A DNA stretch of 64,000 nt from Anisus vortex (lineage: Eukaryota; Mollusca; Gastropoda; Planorbidae). Numbering within the stretch: the first letter of the stretch is position 1; the number at the start of each line of letters is the position of its first letter. Made by a program: the position numbers and the translations under genes. The notes beneath the pieces are model-generated. The model did no database searches and was not told the DNA's origin. It was given only the letters and a program-made list of their open reading frames with translations. The DNA lies in the NCBI GenBank assembly GCA_949126835.1, contig OX421507.1:7649621-7713620 (forward strand), read 5' to 3'. This document shows, in pieces, positions 23,941 to 35,071 of the stretch.

Positions 23941-24540
23941 ATGTCGTTGCGTATTTCTGAATCCACACTGCGCGTGAAGAGGAGACGAGTAGGAGTAACG
24001 TTGGCCACCAAAATGGAGATACTGCGGCGTTTCGACGCAGGCCAGGGCTCGACGTCCATCGGTCGGGAGCTAGGAGTGCCCGAGTCCACCGTGCGCAGTG
24101 TGAAGAAGAGCGCCCCGGCTCTCCTCGCCGCAGTCAAGTATTCCATGCCGCTCTCGGCCAAAGTCGTTTTCCGGCGCCGGTGCCCGATCCTGCAGAAGAC
24201 GGAGAATAGACTGAGCGAGCACATAGCAGACCAGACGGCTCGAGGCGCGACGACTCTGAACAACCAGATGCTCAGGGAGAAGGCGCTCGAGATATACGAC
24301 TCCGTTTGCCGGGCGGAGAACGTGAAGAACCCGGAGCCTTTTACCGCCAGCAAAGGCTGGCTCATGAGGTACATGGCTCGCGCCAAGAAGATCTCTTACC
24401 AGATTGGTGAGCAGAGCGGGAGCGGCGAAGACAACCCCGATGAGCCTGACGCCAGTCCGAAGCAGCGAGTGTCATCGGTTTTACCATTAATTAAGGAATC
24501 ATCTTCCTTGTTGCCAAAGAAGATCGTTACATCTACAATG
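23941..24540 (+). CDS. pipsqueak/CENP-B-type HTH protein, first coding exon (locus 3)
   Basis: The start is taken at ATG 23941 (context CCAACATGT); sequence upstream in frame has no other ATG. Residues 17-66 are the pipsqueak/CENP-B helix-turn-helix (TKMEILRRFDAG, LGVPESTVRSV). Residues about 83-150 are the CENPB/Tc5-type domain (TENRLSEHIAD, LREKALEIYDSV, FTASKGWLMRYM). An acidic Ser/Pro/Glu tail follows. Two donors are possible: ATTG|GTGAGC at 24405 (phase 1) and ACAATG|GTGAGG at 24541 (phase 0); the second keeps the acidic tail, as in locus 1, and is preferred. No transposase core follows. A hAT insertion sits about 100 bases downstream, inside the presumed intron. Confidence 0.8.
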
Positions 24541-24951
24541 GTGAGGACTTAATTTTTTAACATTTTTAGTTCGCGCCATAGTTAATAGAAATTAATTATT
24601 ATTGAGACCAGCAATTCTGTTGCTTCTTAAGAATTAGATTAGACCATAGGTTCTCAACCTTTTTTTCGGCTCACCGCCCCCGTTTAATTTTTTTCCGCTC
24701 ACCCCCCCCCAACTTTTTTAGAGCCCACTCTGCCCACCCCTCTGTAAATTAAAGAGTTAATATAGTTTCTGCAATTTTTTTAAGGCCGACCAGATTTGTG
24801 TGCTTATTTATTGTCTTAAAAAAACAGAAAAGGAAACATATTGTAAGAATTAATAGATCAAAAATTACCTAAACAAGAGGCTTAAAAACATGTCAAATAT
24901 TAATGTGAATCGTTTGCCTGGTGTGTTGCTAATATTTTTGTATATATTTGT

Positions 24952-25213
24952 TTAAATTTTGGTTGCAAAAGCCTTAGGTCTCCACGCTTCACTATTGGCA
25001 GCTTGTCTTATTTTTCTTTTTTTTTGACAACCAAATGGTATTAGCATAAAATCCACTATCCACAAAATAGATTGATAAAAATGCAATATAAAATTGTTGC
25101 CGAAACTCACAGACCTAGAGAAACTGATTGATTTTCTCCCAAAGAATCGCATTTGCTTTTCAAAAACACCGAATCCAAGTCTCTTACATTATATTGAAAC
25201 GGTCATTTTCTGC
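24952..25213 (-). pseudogene. hAT-C transposase remnant, antisense
   Basis: On the - strand, decayed coding follows directly from the HTEV.WL motif of the adjoining repeat array, with frames reading QMRFFGRKSIS and FGNNFILHFYQS. The equivalent stretch in the second copy (63200-63414) is similar but also broken. It is a fragment of the middle of a hAT transposase. Confidence 0.5.
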
Positions 25214-27234
25214 TAACCAACGCACCTCTGTGTGCAGTAGCCATCGCTTGTAGTCCTCGTCAACCAATGCACCTCTGTGTGCAGTAGCCATCGCTTGTAG
25301 TCCTCGTCAACCAATGCACCTCTGTGTGCAGTAGCCATCGCTTGTAGTCCTCGTCAACCAATGCACCTCTGTGTGCAGTAGCCATCGCTTGTAGTCCTCG
25401 TCAACCAATGCACCTCTGTGTGCAGTAGCCATCGCTTGTAGTCCTCGTCAATCAATGCACCTCTGTGTGCAGTAGCCATCGCTTGTAGTCCTCGTCAATC
25501 AATGCACCTCTGTGTGCAGTAGCCATCGCTTGTAGTCCTCGTCAATCAATGCACCTCTGTGTGCAGTAGCCATCGCTTGTAGTCCTCGTCAATCAATGCA
25601 CCTCTGTGTGCAGTAGCCATCGCTTGTAGTCCTCGTCAATCAATGCACCTCTGTGTGCAGTAGCCATCGCTTGTAGTCCTCGTCAATCAATGCACCTCTG
25701 TGTGCAGTAGCCATCGCTTGTAGTCCTCGTCAATCAATGCACCTCTGTGTGCAGTAGCCATCGCTTGTAGTCCTCGTCAACCAATGCACCTCTGTGTGCA
25801 GTAGCCATCGCTTGTAGTCCTCGTCAACCAATGCACCTCTGTGTGCAGTAGCCATCGCTTGTAGTCCTCGTCAACCAATGCACCTCTGTGTGCAGTAGCC
25901 ATCGCTTGTAGTCCTCGTCAATCAATGCACCTCTGTGTGCAGTAGCCATCGCTTGTAGTCCTCGTCAATCAATGCACCTCTGTGTGCAGTAGCCATCGCT
26001 TGTAGTCCTCGTCAATCAATGCACCTCTGTGTGCAGTAGCCATCGCTTGTAGTCCTCGTCAATCAATGCACCTCTGTGTGCAGTAGCCATCGCTTGTAGT
26101 CCTCGTCAATCAATGCACCTCTGTGTGCAGTAGCCATCGCTTGTAGTCCTCGTCAATCAATGCACCTCTGTGTGCAGTTGCCATCGCTTGTAGTCCTCGT
26201 CAATCAATGCACCTCTGTGTGCAGTTGCCATCGCTTGTAGTCCTCGTCAATCAATGCACCTCTGTGTGCAGTTGCCATCGCTTGTAGTCCTCGTCAATCA
26301 ATGCACCTCTGTGTGCAGTTGCCATCGCTTGTAGTCCTCGTCAATCAATGCACCTCTGTGTGCAGTAGCCATCGCTTGTAGTCCTCGTCAATCAATGCAC
26401 CCCTGTGTGCAGTAGCCATCGCTTGTAGTCCTCGTCAATCAATGCACCTCTGTGTGCAGTAGCCATCGCTTGTAGTCCTCGTCAATCAATGCACCTCTGT
26501 GTGCAGTAGCCATCGCTTGTAGTCCTCGTCAATCAATGCACCTCTGTGTGCAGTAGCCATCGCTTGTAGTCCTCGTCAACCAATGCACCTCTGTGTGCAG
26601 TAGCCATCGCTTGTAGTCCTCGTCAACCAATGCACCTCTGTGTGCAGTAGCCATCGCTTGTAGTCCTCGTCAATCAATGCACCTCTGTGTGCAGTAGCCA
26701 TCGCTTGTAGTCCTCGTCAATCAATGCACCTCTGTGTGCAGTAGCCATCGCTTGTAGTCCTCGTCAATCAATGCACCTCTGTGTGCAGTTGCCATCGCTT
26801 GTAGTCCTCGTCAATCAATGCACCTCTGTGTGCAGTTGCCATCGCTTTTAGTCCTCGTCAATCAATGCACCTCTGTGTGCAGTTGCCATCGCTTGTAGTC
26901 CTCGTCAATCAATGCACCTCTGTGTGCAGTTGCCATCGCTTGTAGTCCTCGTCAATCAATGCACCTCTGTGTGCAGTAGCCATCGCTTGTAGTCCTCGTC
27001 AATCAATGCACCTCTGTGTGCAGTAGCCATCGCTTGTAGTCCTCGTCAATCAATGCACCTCTGTGTGCAGTAGCCATCGCTTGTAGTCCTCGTCAATCAA
27101 TGCACCTCTGTGTGCAGTAGCCATCGCTTGTAGTCCTCGTCAATCAATGCACCTCTGTGTGCAGTAGCCATCGCTTGTAGTCCTCGTCAACCAATGCACC
27201 TCTGTGTGCAGTAGCCATCGCTTGTAGTCCTCGT
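25214..27234. repeat. Minisatellite: 43 exact units of 47 bp
   Basis: 2021 bp equals 43 x 47 with no length variation. Units differ at a few positions: 'caacca' or 'caatca' near the unit start, 'gcagtagcc' or 'gcagttgcc' in the middle, plus rare private changes (units 26 and 35). Read on the - strand each unit contains codons for DYKRWLLHTEVHWL, the conserved HTEVRWL-type motif of hAT transposases. Because 47 is not a multiple of three, the array cannot be one reading frame. The second element copy has a single unit at about 63414-63462. Confidence 0.97.
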
Positions 27235-27821
27235 CAATGAACAATGAACAATATCGATTTTGCCACATGGTACAAACAATAAGAACAATAAATAGGCAAT
27301 ATAGGAATAGAAAAAGGCATAACAAGAAAATTATAAAATTGGCAAACAATAAAAAATTATATCGAGACAGTAATAGTTGGCCTAATACAAATAATTAAAA
27401 AAAAGAATAATAAATTTATTTAAGGTATCAATGCAAAGCTGTCTAAAAAAATCATTCAATGCATTACTTAGTCATATTTGTAAATTGCTGTAATATTGTA
27501 GTGAACGATACAGACAATCACCAAGACTTTTAGTAACTAGATGTTGTCACACAGTAGACAGCCAATACATCTGGAACAGACTACTTTTTAAAACTACAAC
27601 ATCAATCCACGATACGTCATACCATCGCCACTGGAGGAATTTCTTTTGCACGAAATGACTTCTAGTACAAGTAGTCTAAAAGATTTTCATTTTTATGTAT
27701 TTTTTTTCGAAAAGTAAAGATTGATTTTTAACATTAAGTAGCGTGAGTAGAGTAGCGTGTACTCATCCAGTTAAAAAGAAAATTGTAATGTCTTTATAAA
27801 ATCTCACAATGTTCTCTAAAC

Positions 27822-29290
27822 CAGGGATCGACAACCAAAGGAACGGGTGCCAAACTTGGCGCGCAGAGCGATTTTTATTGATAAAAGCAGCAACAACATT
27901 TTCCGGTGCTGAATAAGGAAAACTGACTGTTGAAGCCGATGTTTCTGACACATTTCAGTGAGTTGAACTTGCATTTACAATGACTAGGCCTACTTGAATG
28001 GAATAGGCAATGAGATTGGAGATATCTTGCCTTGAAATCAATTTCAAAATATTTAACTATATGTACATCCCTATGTTAAAGACTATATTAAGATAGATAT
28101 TTGGGCTTTTTCAGAAGTACATCATAGATTCTTATTGGAGTTTTCTAATCAAAGGCAAGATTTTCAAATTGATGGGCTCATTTTTTCATAACACACCAAG
28201 CCTAACTGGTTTGATATTACTGCAACCTTTTTAGATGTAAATCATTTTTAAAGTGGTGGAATATTGGCGATTTAAAAATGGAGAGCGTTGTATTGTAAGC
28301 TCTTAAAAAATGGTCATACAAATGTGCCCATTTGCGGAAAATATATGGAAGGAATCTGCTTAGGAAAGTCATCTGATATTCTTAACTGCAAGGCATTCAT
28401 TCTACCTTCAGCTTTTGGTTCAACTTACACTTGTGAACAGATTTTATCACACATGAAAGCTGTTTTAAGCATACAAAGAGGTCACCTACACTTGAGGGCT
28501 CATTAATTGATTCAGACTAATTACATTTAGGCTAAACGAGTTTTTATGCTCATCTTCTTTAATTAAAAATAAATATAATTAATTCTAAAACAAATTTATT
28601 TGTATTATTTAGAAATATAAGAGACTTATTTAATAGCACTATATTATATTATTTCTGTAATTATTAATGTTTAAAATATTAAATAAACTCCTCTTAAATG
28701 GATAAACAATTAATACAGGAAATGTTTATTTACAACTGTTTAACGTAAATTATTTTAATCCTCTAATAATTAAAGCATGTTATGAATACCATAATGTTGA
28801 ATTTATATATAGAAATAATAATTTGTCAGTAATATTTACAGTAGAAAACAGACCTTGTTTGGCATCACTATTGAATCAAATGTGGAAACATTTTTTTAAT
28901 TAAAGGGAGGTAATATATCCGTTTCAGTTGAGCTAATATTATTATTTCTGTTTTTTCTTTCTTAAATAGAATAAAAAAATGGCTTACAATGTATAACTGT
29001 TCAAACTGTAAAAAGTATTTGAAAATTGTATAAAAATTATGTAACTAAAAATTTTATGGGCCTATGTATTATTTCAAACATTACATTAACTACCCTGTTT
29101 GTATGATTATTCCGTATCTATGCCGCTTTATAATTACCACATTGGAATGTTACAGTCTTAAATGCATTAAAGAACATCTCATTAAAACAGAGATAAAAAT
29201 TTCATTAATATTAACAGATTGGATATTTAGCAGCGTTTACATCACATTTTATTCAAAAACTAATCGATTCAAATAGCTGAGGTGTTCTAA
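27822..29290 (+). mobile_element. hAT-B fragment nested in hAT-C
   Basis: Begins CAGGGATCGACAACC at 27822 and shares with 17582-18480, in the same order, 'acttggc.cgcagagcgattttt', the 'actgttgaag.cgatgtttctga' coding phrase, the C-terminal transposase phrase and an AT-rich 3' part ending near 'acatctc'. The outer 3' end is not clear; about 29290 is where similarity to the other copy fades. Confidence 0.65.
28288..28506 (+). pseudogene. hAT-B transposase C-terminus (hATC), decayed
   Basis: The frame contains FGSTYTCEQILSHMKAVLS followed by a basic/His segment, the hATC signature (compare FSSTYxCEQxFSxMK in ZBED5/SCAND3-type hATs). No start codon and no upstream catalytic core are present. 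A second, further decayed copy lies at 63575-63710. Confidence 0.75.
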
Positions 29291-29439
29291 TTATATCAGG
29301 TACGTTTGTACCGCTCACTTGTCCTTCACCGCCCCTCCCCCAATCGTCCCCGGGAACGTTAGCGCCCCCCCCCCCCCTAAAGCTTCTCACCGCCCCCCGG
29401 AGGGCGATAACGCCCCCGTTGAGAACCTATGGATTAGAC

Positions 29440-29953
29440 TATTTTATTTGTCTGGCTAAGACTGTCAATGCTGCCTCTCTGAAAAAAAAAAGGCCGTCAT
29501 CAGAAGGCTTAGCTCTGGGCCCCAAAACCGTTTCTGCAGTTACACATTGAGACAAGTTGAGGCCAGGTCTGGTTTGGGGCATCTCCGTAGAAGGGACATT
29601 GCTGTAGAAAGTAATATCCCTTCAAATATTTGATAGTAATGACTCTTAGACAATCGGATGATGTAACCTTTTTTTAAATTAAATTCCTGCTTTTGATCTA
29701 TGACAGTAACTAGTTAATACGTGTTAAAAGACCCAATCAGGTAAATCATATAAAACCAAACAATCAATTAGGTTCAATCATATTTAAAAAACAACCAATA
29801 AGGTTAAACTATCCGTTTTTCTGTATAGAATACAATATAGTTCAAACCAGATCGTATATCGAACTGTCGTCTGGGATGATCTGTAAGAGATCCACCGTAG
29901 AAAAAAAAAGAATAGTAGGGCCTTTATCTTATTATCTGTATACGTATTTCAAA
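29440..29953. other. Intergenic DNA between two insertions
   Basis: No gene is supported. The sequence at 29500-29620 is less AT-rich but has no recognised frame. Confidence 0.4.
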
Positions 29954-30288
29954 CAGGGCCGTATTTAAGATTGTGGGGGCACTGTTCCCAAATTTATGTG
30001 AGGGCCCCCTAGTGGCCTCGCCCCTGCCTTCCACAGCCCTCTGAAAAGTCCAGTTAATTCATGTTACATTCTGTAAAATAAAAAAAAATAAAAATTGTTT
30101 GTTGCGCTTATCTTGGTTGGACTGGAGTGCTTAAAATTGTAGAGGGAATAAATGAATTTTATTATACATTTTCAACGAAAGAATGGGGATGTCACTAAAA
30201 AAATTCTTTTTGGGATGTGTGGGGGCCCCTTTTCTGCGGGGGCCCCTGTTCCAATGGAACATGTGGAACATTCCTTGATACGCCACTG
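29954..30288. mobile_element. hAT-type MITE, 335 bp
   Basis: Starts CAGGGCCGTATTTAAG, ends ATACGCCACTG, and is flanked by the 8-bp duplication ATTTCAAA (29946-29953 and 30289-30296). Blocks of 'gggggccccc' type lie near both ends. It has no coding capacity. The termini are related to those of hAT-A. Confidence 0.85.
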
Positions 30289-30519
30289 ATTTCAAATATA
30301 GGCTAAAAATTAAATCGAAAATTAATAATTTGAAAAAAATCATTTTGTTAGACTAGCCTTTTTTTTTTTAGCCCTTTTTGCTTTAAATGGCCATCGCCTT
30401 TATTTAGCATGGTTTGACATGCCACTTACTAGAACTAGAACAGAGTGTAGTAGCGTTTCCCCGTAACGTCGCTATGTGGTGACGTGAATCACTGTAAATT
30501 TGGTAAGGGTATTTTCGGC

Positions 30520-30605
30520 AAAGGTGTTTTTTTCGGCAAGGTAATTTTGGCAAAGTTAAATTTGGAAAAGGTAAATTCGGCAAAACTAGCAAAGCGGTAA
30601 AATTG
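30520..30605. repeat. Degenerate 'ttcggcaaaggta' repeat
   Basis: Six or so imperfect copies of a roughly 13-17 base phrase (ttcggcaa, ttttggcaaag, tttggaaaaggta) follow one another. This is old tandem sequence of unknown origin. Confidence 0.5.
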
Positions 30606-30681
30606 GCAATCATATAATATCCACTGTTTTTATTAAAAGTATTGGTAGGACTACACATTATTCCATGTTTCGGCAAGCTAT

Positions 30682-30740
30682 GGAATATGTGCCATTCTTG
30701 GCACGCAGAACGGTTTTTAATGGCACATGAAATGGTAAAA
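30682..30740 (+). mobile_element. hAT-B terminal fragment
   Basis: 'tgccattcttggcacgcaga' followed by 'cggtttttaatggcac' matches the region just inside the hAT-B left terminus (compare 17610-17645). Confidence 0.5.
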
Positions 30741-32219
30741 AGAGCAGGATAACATTAAGGTACACTTCGGCACGTAATTTAGTTCAACGTCATCTAATAA
30801 TCAAAAACGAACATTTTAAATAGGCGCAAATGTAAACCATCCCCTGCCCCAGGTGTTTCTCCCCCCACCACCACCCTCCACCCCTACCCCCCACCCCCAA
30901 CAGTTACGTATGTATGTAAGGTAGCCCAACTGACAATCACTTGGAGTTTTGTTTAGATCTTTAGGCATCAATGTCTCCCTTGTCTCCCCTACCTCCCTAT
31001 AAACTTCATCCGTTTAAAGCACATTGGCGAGATTACGTAACTCCTTGACCTACACCATGATACTTGTAGTGTTTGCAAGGGCAAACGTAGAATGCTTCCT
31101 ACTCTCCGACTCCCCATTCAAGTATTAGTGACCTCAGGCTACAGCAGAAAAAAAGGATGGGTGTGTGTGTGTGTGTGTGTGTGGGGGGGGGGGGTTATGG
31201 GTGGAAGGCGGCCCCCATTGATAATTTTACTCATTTTTTTTTAACTTTCAGTTCATTGTTGTTGCTAGTTAAAATTTATTCTTTCTATCAATACATTTGT
31301 ATTTGATTTTATTATAAAAATTTTCACACAATATTCTTAAAACATTATCTTTTATATATACATTATTTTGCCCACGAGACTTGTATTTAAATTATATAAA
31401 AAATGCATGCCTAGTAGTATCTTTTTATTCGTATATAATCAACGTTTCTTATCAATTTGATGAACAAGACATTGATATAGTTTCAAGTCGGACATGTAGA
31501 AATAGTACGGCGGGAAAGTAGAATTACTCCCAGAAAGAGAAAAAGTAACGATTAGTAATAGTAGTATATTTATTAGTGCAGGATTTAGGATTTGTAACGT
31601 GACGTAACTTTGCCAATTTAGTGGCGTAGCCAGGATTTCAACTTAAGAGTCATTAGTGCAAGTCGGGGGAGGGGGAAGATCAGATAGTATAAAGTGGGTT
31701 GGGGCAAATAGTACAATGTGGGAAGTGGGGTGGGGTAGTTACCAAACTTTTAGTATGTACTAAATGTAACCTCTCAACCAACGGGATCAAACCATTTCAA
31801 GATTCTTTATTTAATGACCTGAAAGCAGACCACTGGCTAGTATTAGTAACCAGTGGAGCCACAATCCAGGGCCCCTAATCGTGTGTGTATTGGTAAGAGA
31901 TCAATGATAGATCCATACAAATAATTGCAAATGTGTTTATATGATGCAGATTTATTATTGGAAATTTACCTTTTAAAAATATTGCCATGTTTATGCGATA
32001 AAAAATGTGAAAGAAATCATATTTAAATATATAGAAGGGCTATATTTTATATTTAAAAAAAACTTGGATTATTCCTAGCAATAACAATTTTAGGGGCGGG
32101 GCGAAAATATGTACCGGTACACTATTTTGTAAAAAAAATGTGTAAATGAATGACTTGAAAAGAATAACACCAATAATTAAATAACTTATCATAGAAACAC
32201 TAGAGGACAGAAGGACAAA
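30741..32219. other. Intergenic DNA with simple repeats
   Basis: No gene is supported. A C/A-rich run at about 30840-30900 and a (GT)n followed by a G run at about 31159-31193 are present. 'agtggcgtagccagg' at 31621 is a hAT-type terminus phrase whose partner I could not place. Confidence 0.4.
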
Positions 32220-32560
32220 GAGTAAAGTAATAATAATACATAAGACATTAAATCTAATTTAGAAATACAACACAAGAACAATATTTTAGAATGTCCAGAT
32301 AAACGATAAACAAAAGGACAAAATCACTTTCCTTGTCCATTATGCGAGAACAAATGCATACAAATGCTAATTCTTCCCGAGTAGCATCCAGGCATAGAAT
32401 GGGTTACCCTGAACAAACCAGGAAGACCAGTAACTTAACATCCCTTTATTAAACACTAATAAAAATGCAAGACTAGACTCAAACCACGGACGAGCGTAGG
32501 ACGCAATAATCTTCTTTATAGAATGAGTGTCAGTAATGAATAAGATAAGAAATTAATAAT
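32220..32560 (+). mobile_element. Non-LTR retrotransposon 3' end (family R, copy 2)
   Basis: It has the same phrases as copy 1: 'cataagacatt', 'aaaaggacaaaatcactttcc', 'gcatccaggcatagaatggg', 'agactcaaaccacgg' and the 3' end 'gtcagtaatgaataagataag'. Coding is decayed and the reverse-transcriptase core is absent. Confidence 0.65.
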
Positions 32561-32699
32561 TATGTTATATAATCTTTAAAGAAAAAAAATTCTATAAAAC
32601 AGTTTGTGCTAATATCGAAGTGTTTATTCAGAATTAAACATTGGGAATAATATTCAAACGCCTAGTCTATCGCCTCTTTACAGACAAGTGCTGGCTTTA

Positions 32700-33077
32700 A
32701 TCCCCACTTCTCCCTCCCCATTTCAGAAGAAAAAAAAGCGTGGCGCGTGGTTTAGTTTTCGACTGTGTTGCTTGCGAGGAGACAAAAATGTCTCGGCAGG
32801 CAACCCTCGCCTCGGTCTTCGACACTCCACTTTTTTTTTTTTCCTTTAATGTGTGTGTTCTCGGCTTACAGCTCGCGTGCTTCGTTGCGCGTCACACACT
32901 TCGCGAGGTCGAGAGAGAGAAGCAAAGGACTGAACGTGTGTGCTGTTATTTTGTAAACGTAGGCAACCAACCAGTGTGTATGCTTATGTTTTAAACTTAT
33001 ATCAATCTATTTCTTACGAGTTAGCTTGTGCGTGTGTGTTATTTCCTACTTTCTCTGGATTAGGAAACTAGGTCATC
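32700..33077 (+). promoter_or_regulatory. CpG-rich upstream block of locus 4
   Basis: CpG content rises between about 32735 and 32930, just upstream of the ATG at 33078, as at the other helix-turn-helix loci. No TATA box is seen. Confidence 0.3.
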
Positions 33078-33536
33078 ATGAGTTCGACGCAAGTGGACGG
33101 CATAAGCATGCCGAAGCGCAAAACGTCGCGAGCCACCATCGAGCTGAAAAAGGAGATCGTTGAAAAGTACGACGCGGGCCTCCGCGTGGCCGAGCTGTCC
33201 GCCCGCTACGCCATGCCCAGGTCCACCATCAGCACCATACTGAAGCGCCGGGAGGCCATCATGGGCGCCGACGTGGCGAAAGGGGTGACGGTGCTCACCA
33301 AGCAGAGATCCAGGGCGCTGGAAGAGGTGGAGAAGATGCTCGCGGTCTGGATCGGCGAGAGGCAGTCTCTGGGAGAGCCCTTCGGCGACTCCCTCATTTG
33401 CCAAAAGGCGAGACAGCTGCACGAGGACATCACGAGGCGGAACCCGGAGATGAGCGCGGAGGGAGAAACTTTCAAGGCCAGCAGGGGATGGTGTGAGAAC
33501 TTCAAGAAAAGAAGCGATATAGATCGTGCAGTCCCG
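33078..33536 (+). CDS. pipsqueak/CENP-B-type HTH protein, first coding exon (locus 4)
   Basis: 153 codons from ATG (context TCATCATGA). Residues 16-63 are the pipsqueak/CENP-B helix-turn-helix (KKEIVEKYDAG, YAMPRSTISTILKRR). Residues about 80-147 are the CENPB/Tc5-type domain (VEKMLAVWIGER, ICQKARQLHEDI, FKASRGWCENFKKR). Coding bias stops at CCCG|GTACAT, after which comes T-rich and tetranucleotide sequence, so that donor (phase 0) ends the exon. The open frame beyond it is intron. It lacks the acidic tail of loci 1 and 3. No catalytic domain follows. Confidence 0.8.
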
Positions 33537-33553
33537 GTACATCTTAAGTTTTT

Positions 33554-33680
33554 TTTTATTTATCTCTATCTCATCTATCTCATCTACCTACTTACTTACC
33601 TACCTACTTACGTACCTGTCTGTTTGTCTGCCTATCGGTCGGTCATGTCTACCTGTCCGTCAGCCTGTCTTTACACCCAC
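33554..33680. repeat. Degenerate tetranucleotide repeat in intron
   Basis: Runs of 'atct', 'acct/actt' and 'gtct/gtcg' follow each other, as expected of one decaying microsatellite. Confidence 0.7.
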
Positions 33681-34485
33681 CTGTACACGTGCTCATCCCC
33701 TTTAAAAATCGAGAACTACCGGTAGTCTACAAACTACAAATTCCAACTTAGCCGTTGACAAGTTGTTGGCTAATTTTTGACTACGTGTAGACGTGTAGTT
33801 ATCTTAGTTTGTCCGATATCTAGGCTATTTCTCGTTAAGGCGTCATGGTCTTTACAATATTTTCCGAATATTTATTTTTGCTTTGCCGAGTTATTGGATC
33901 TATAAGCCTATAGACTAGATCTATTTTATTTTGGAAACTGGTGATATCAATTGAAATAATAACAATTTAAAACTTTAGTTACTCATGTTTATACAATATT
34001 ATTATTATAGGCTAGTTTTAGTTTTAAAACTATGATTAGAAATAAACAAGCAACATTAAAAAAAATCGAAAAAAAAGATAAAAAAAGTGTAAAGTGTAAA
34101 GCCAATTTAAAAAAAAAACAATTTAATATCGTTTCCGTTTCCGTTTTGTGGAATTCTGGGTACACTAAACAAGAAAAGCAAATGGCGTCAACTCTGGTAT
34201 AGTCTCTGGTATATCAACCAATGTAAAAAAAGGTCGCACGATCCCCTCGTTCTATTTATGTCTTCCTCTCTGCAACAATACGCGTAAGAAATAGACCTAT
34301 TTAAAGTTTACTTTAGTAGATATAAATATAAGCGCAACGTCTTTTATTTCAAACTAGAGAGAATCTACAGACTATCTAATATGTTACACAGTAGAATAGT
34401 GCACTGAGCTATATATTTATATATAGAATAGTGTAGAATATATCTTATCAAAATGAATTGCGATACATTTTTCACGTAATAAATA
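33681..34485. other. AT-rich DNA, presumed intron or intergenic
   Basis: No gene or repeat family recognised. A-rich runs occur at about 34050-34115. Confidence 0.4.
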
Positions 34486-34709
34486 TCCCGTCGGACCAAA
34501 TTGATCCATAGGGCCGGGCGAATGGCCACTGCATACTAGAGATTGTGTGGCCAGCACATGGTCCAGCCGTTTTTACCCATCAGAGCTGTGTAGGCTCATG
34601 GACACCCTCCAATCCCGAGAACAAATCTTAGCCTTCATCAGGATTCAAACCCAGGACCTTCGGTTTCCCAGTCGAACGCGCTACCACTCGACTACCGTGC
34701 CCCCCCCCC
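34486..34709 (-). mobile_element. SINE family A, near full length
   Basis: On the - strand: a tRNA-like head (gtagcgcgttcgactgg), B-box region 'ctgggtttgaatcctg', body 'ggagggtgtccatgag', and tail 'cacacaatctctagtatgc' ending 'caatttggtccgacgggat'. This is the most complete copy and defines the family ends used elsewhere. Confidence 0.85.
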
Positions 34710-34841
34710 TTTTTTTTTTCACGTAAAGACGCATCAAAGGGAAGGTTGCTGCTCAATAAATTCGGGTTCAGCGATTTACACAAAATTGCCCACTTTGTTA
34801 TAGATCACTAATCCGGAACCGGGTAACGGTATAAAGTATAT

Positions 34842-34950
34842 CCCAGCGGGTACACCACGTCATATCGACGGAGAAAAAAACGTGGTTTCAACTTGTTTTT
34901 GTGATTTCCACGTTTTCCCCCCGTCAATACGACGTGGTGTGCCCGCTGGG
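34842..34950. mobile_element. Palindromic MITE, family P, complete
   Basis: Starts CCCAGCGGGTACACCACGTC and ends with the near-perfect complement (gacgtggtgtgcccgctggg). Together the two arms make up most of the 109 bp. TA lies next to the right end and one base away from the left end. Partial copies at 3926-3991 and 35692-35762 also abut TA. A TA target suggests a Tc1/mariner-type source; no transposase is present. Confidence 0.75.
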
Positions 34951-35071
34951 TAAGTACCGGTATATACTATATACATATCTGGATTTTTAACTTGAGTTCT
35001 TTTTTTCGACTAGCAAGTAATTTAGATTTCGTGTAGTAACAGTTTGGAAGTACAGTTAAAGTACCGTACCC

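Larger units (their letters stand above)
24645..29431. mobile_element. hAT-type element hAT-C with perfect target duplication
   Basis: Starts CATAGGTTCTCAAC and ends GTTGAGAACCTATG. Both ends are flanked by the same 8 bases, GATTAGAC (24637-24644 and 29432-29439). The inner arms are C-rich on the left and G/C-rich on the right ('ggctcaccgcccc' versus its complement-like 'ggggcggtgag'). The length is 4787 bp. Inside are antisense remnants of a hAT transposase, a 2021-bp minisatellite and a second, + oriented hAT fragment (27822-29290). A second copy starts at about 62890. Confidence 0.9.

Noticed and set aside
25214..27234. CRISPR-like array of regular repeats
   Set aside because: The units are directly adjacent with no unique spacers, the setting is eukaryotic, and the unit derives from a transposase gene.
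33537..33725. Extension of the locus 4 protein to the next stop
   Set aside because: The extension translates T-rich and tetranucleotide repeat DNA after a donor site; it is intron.
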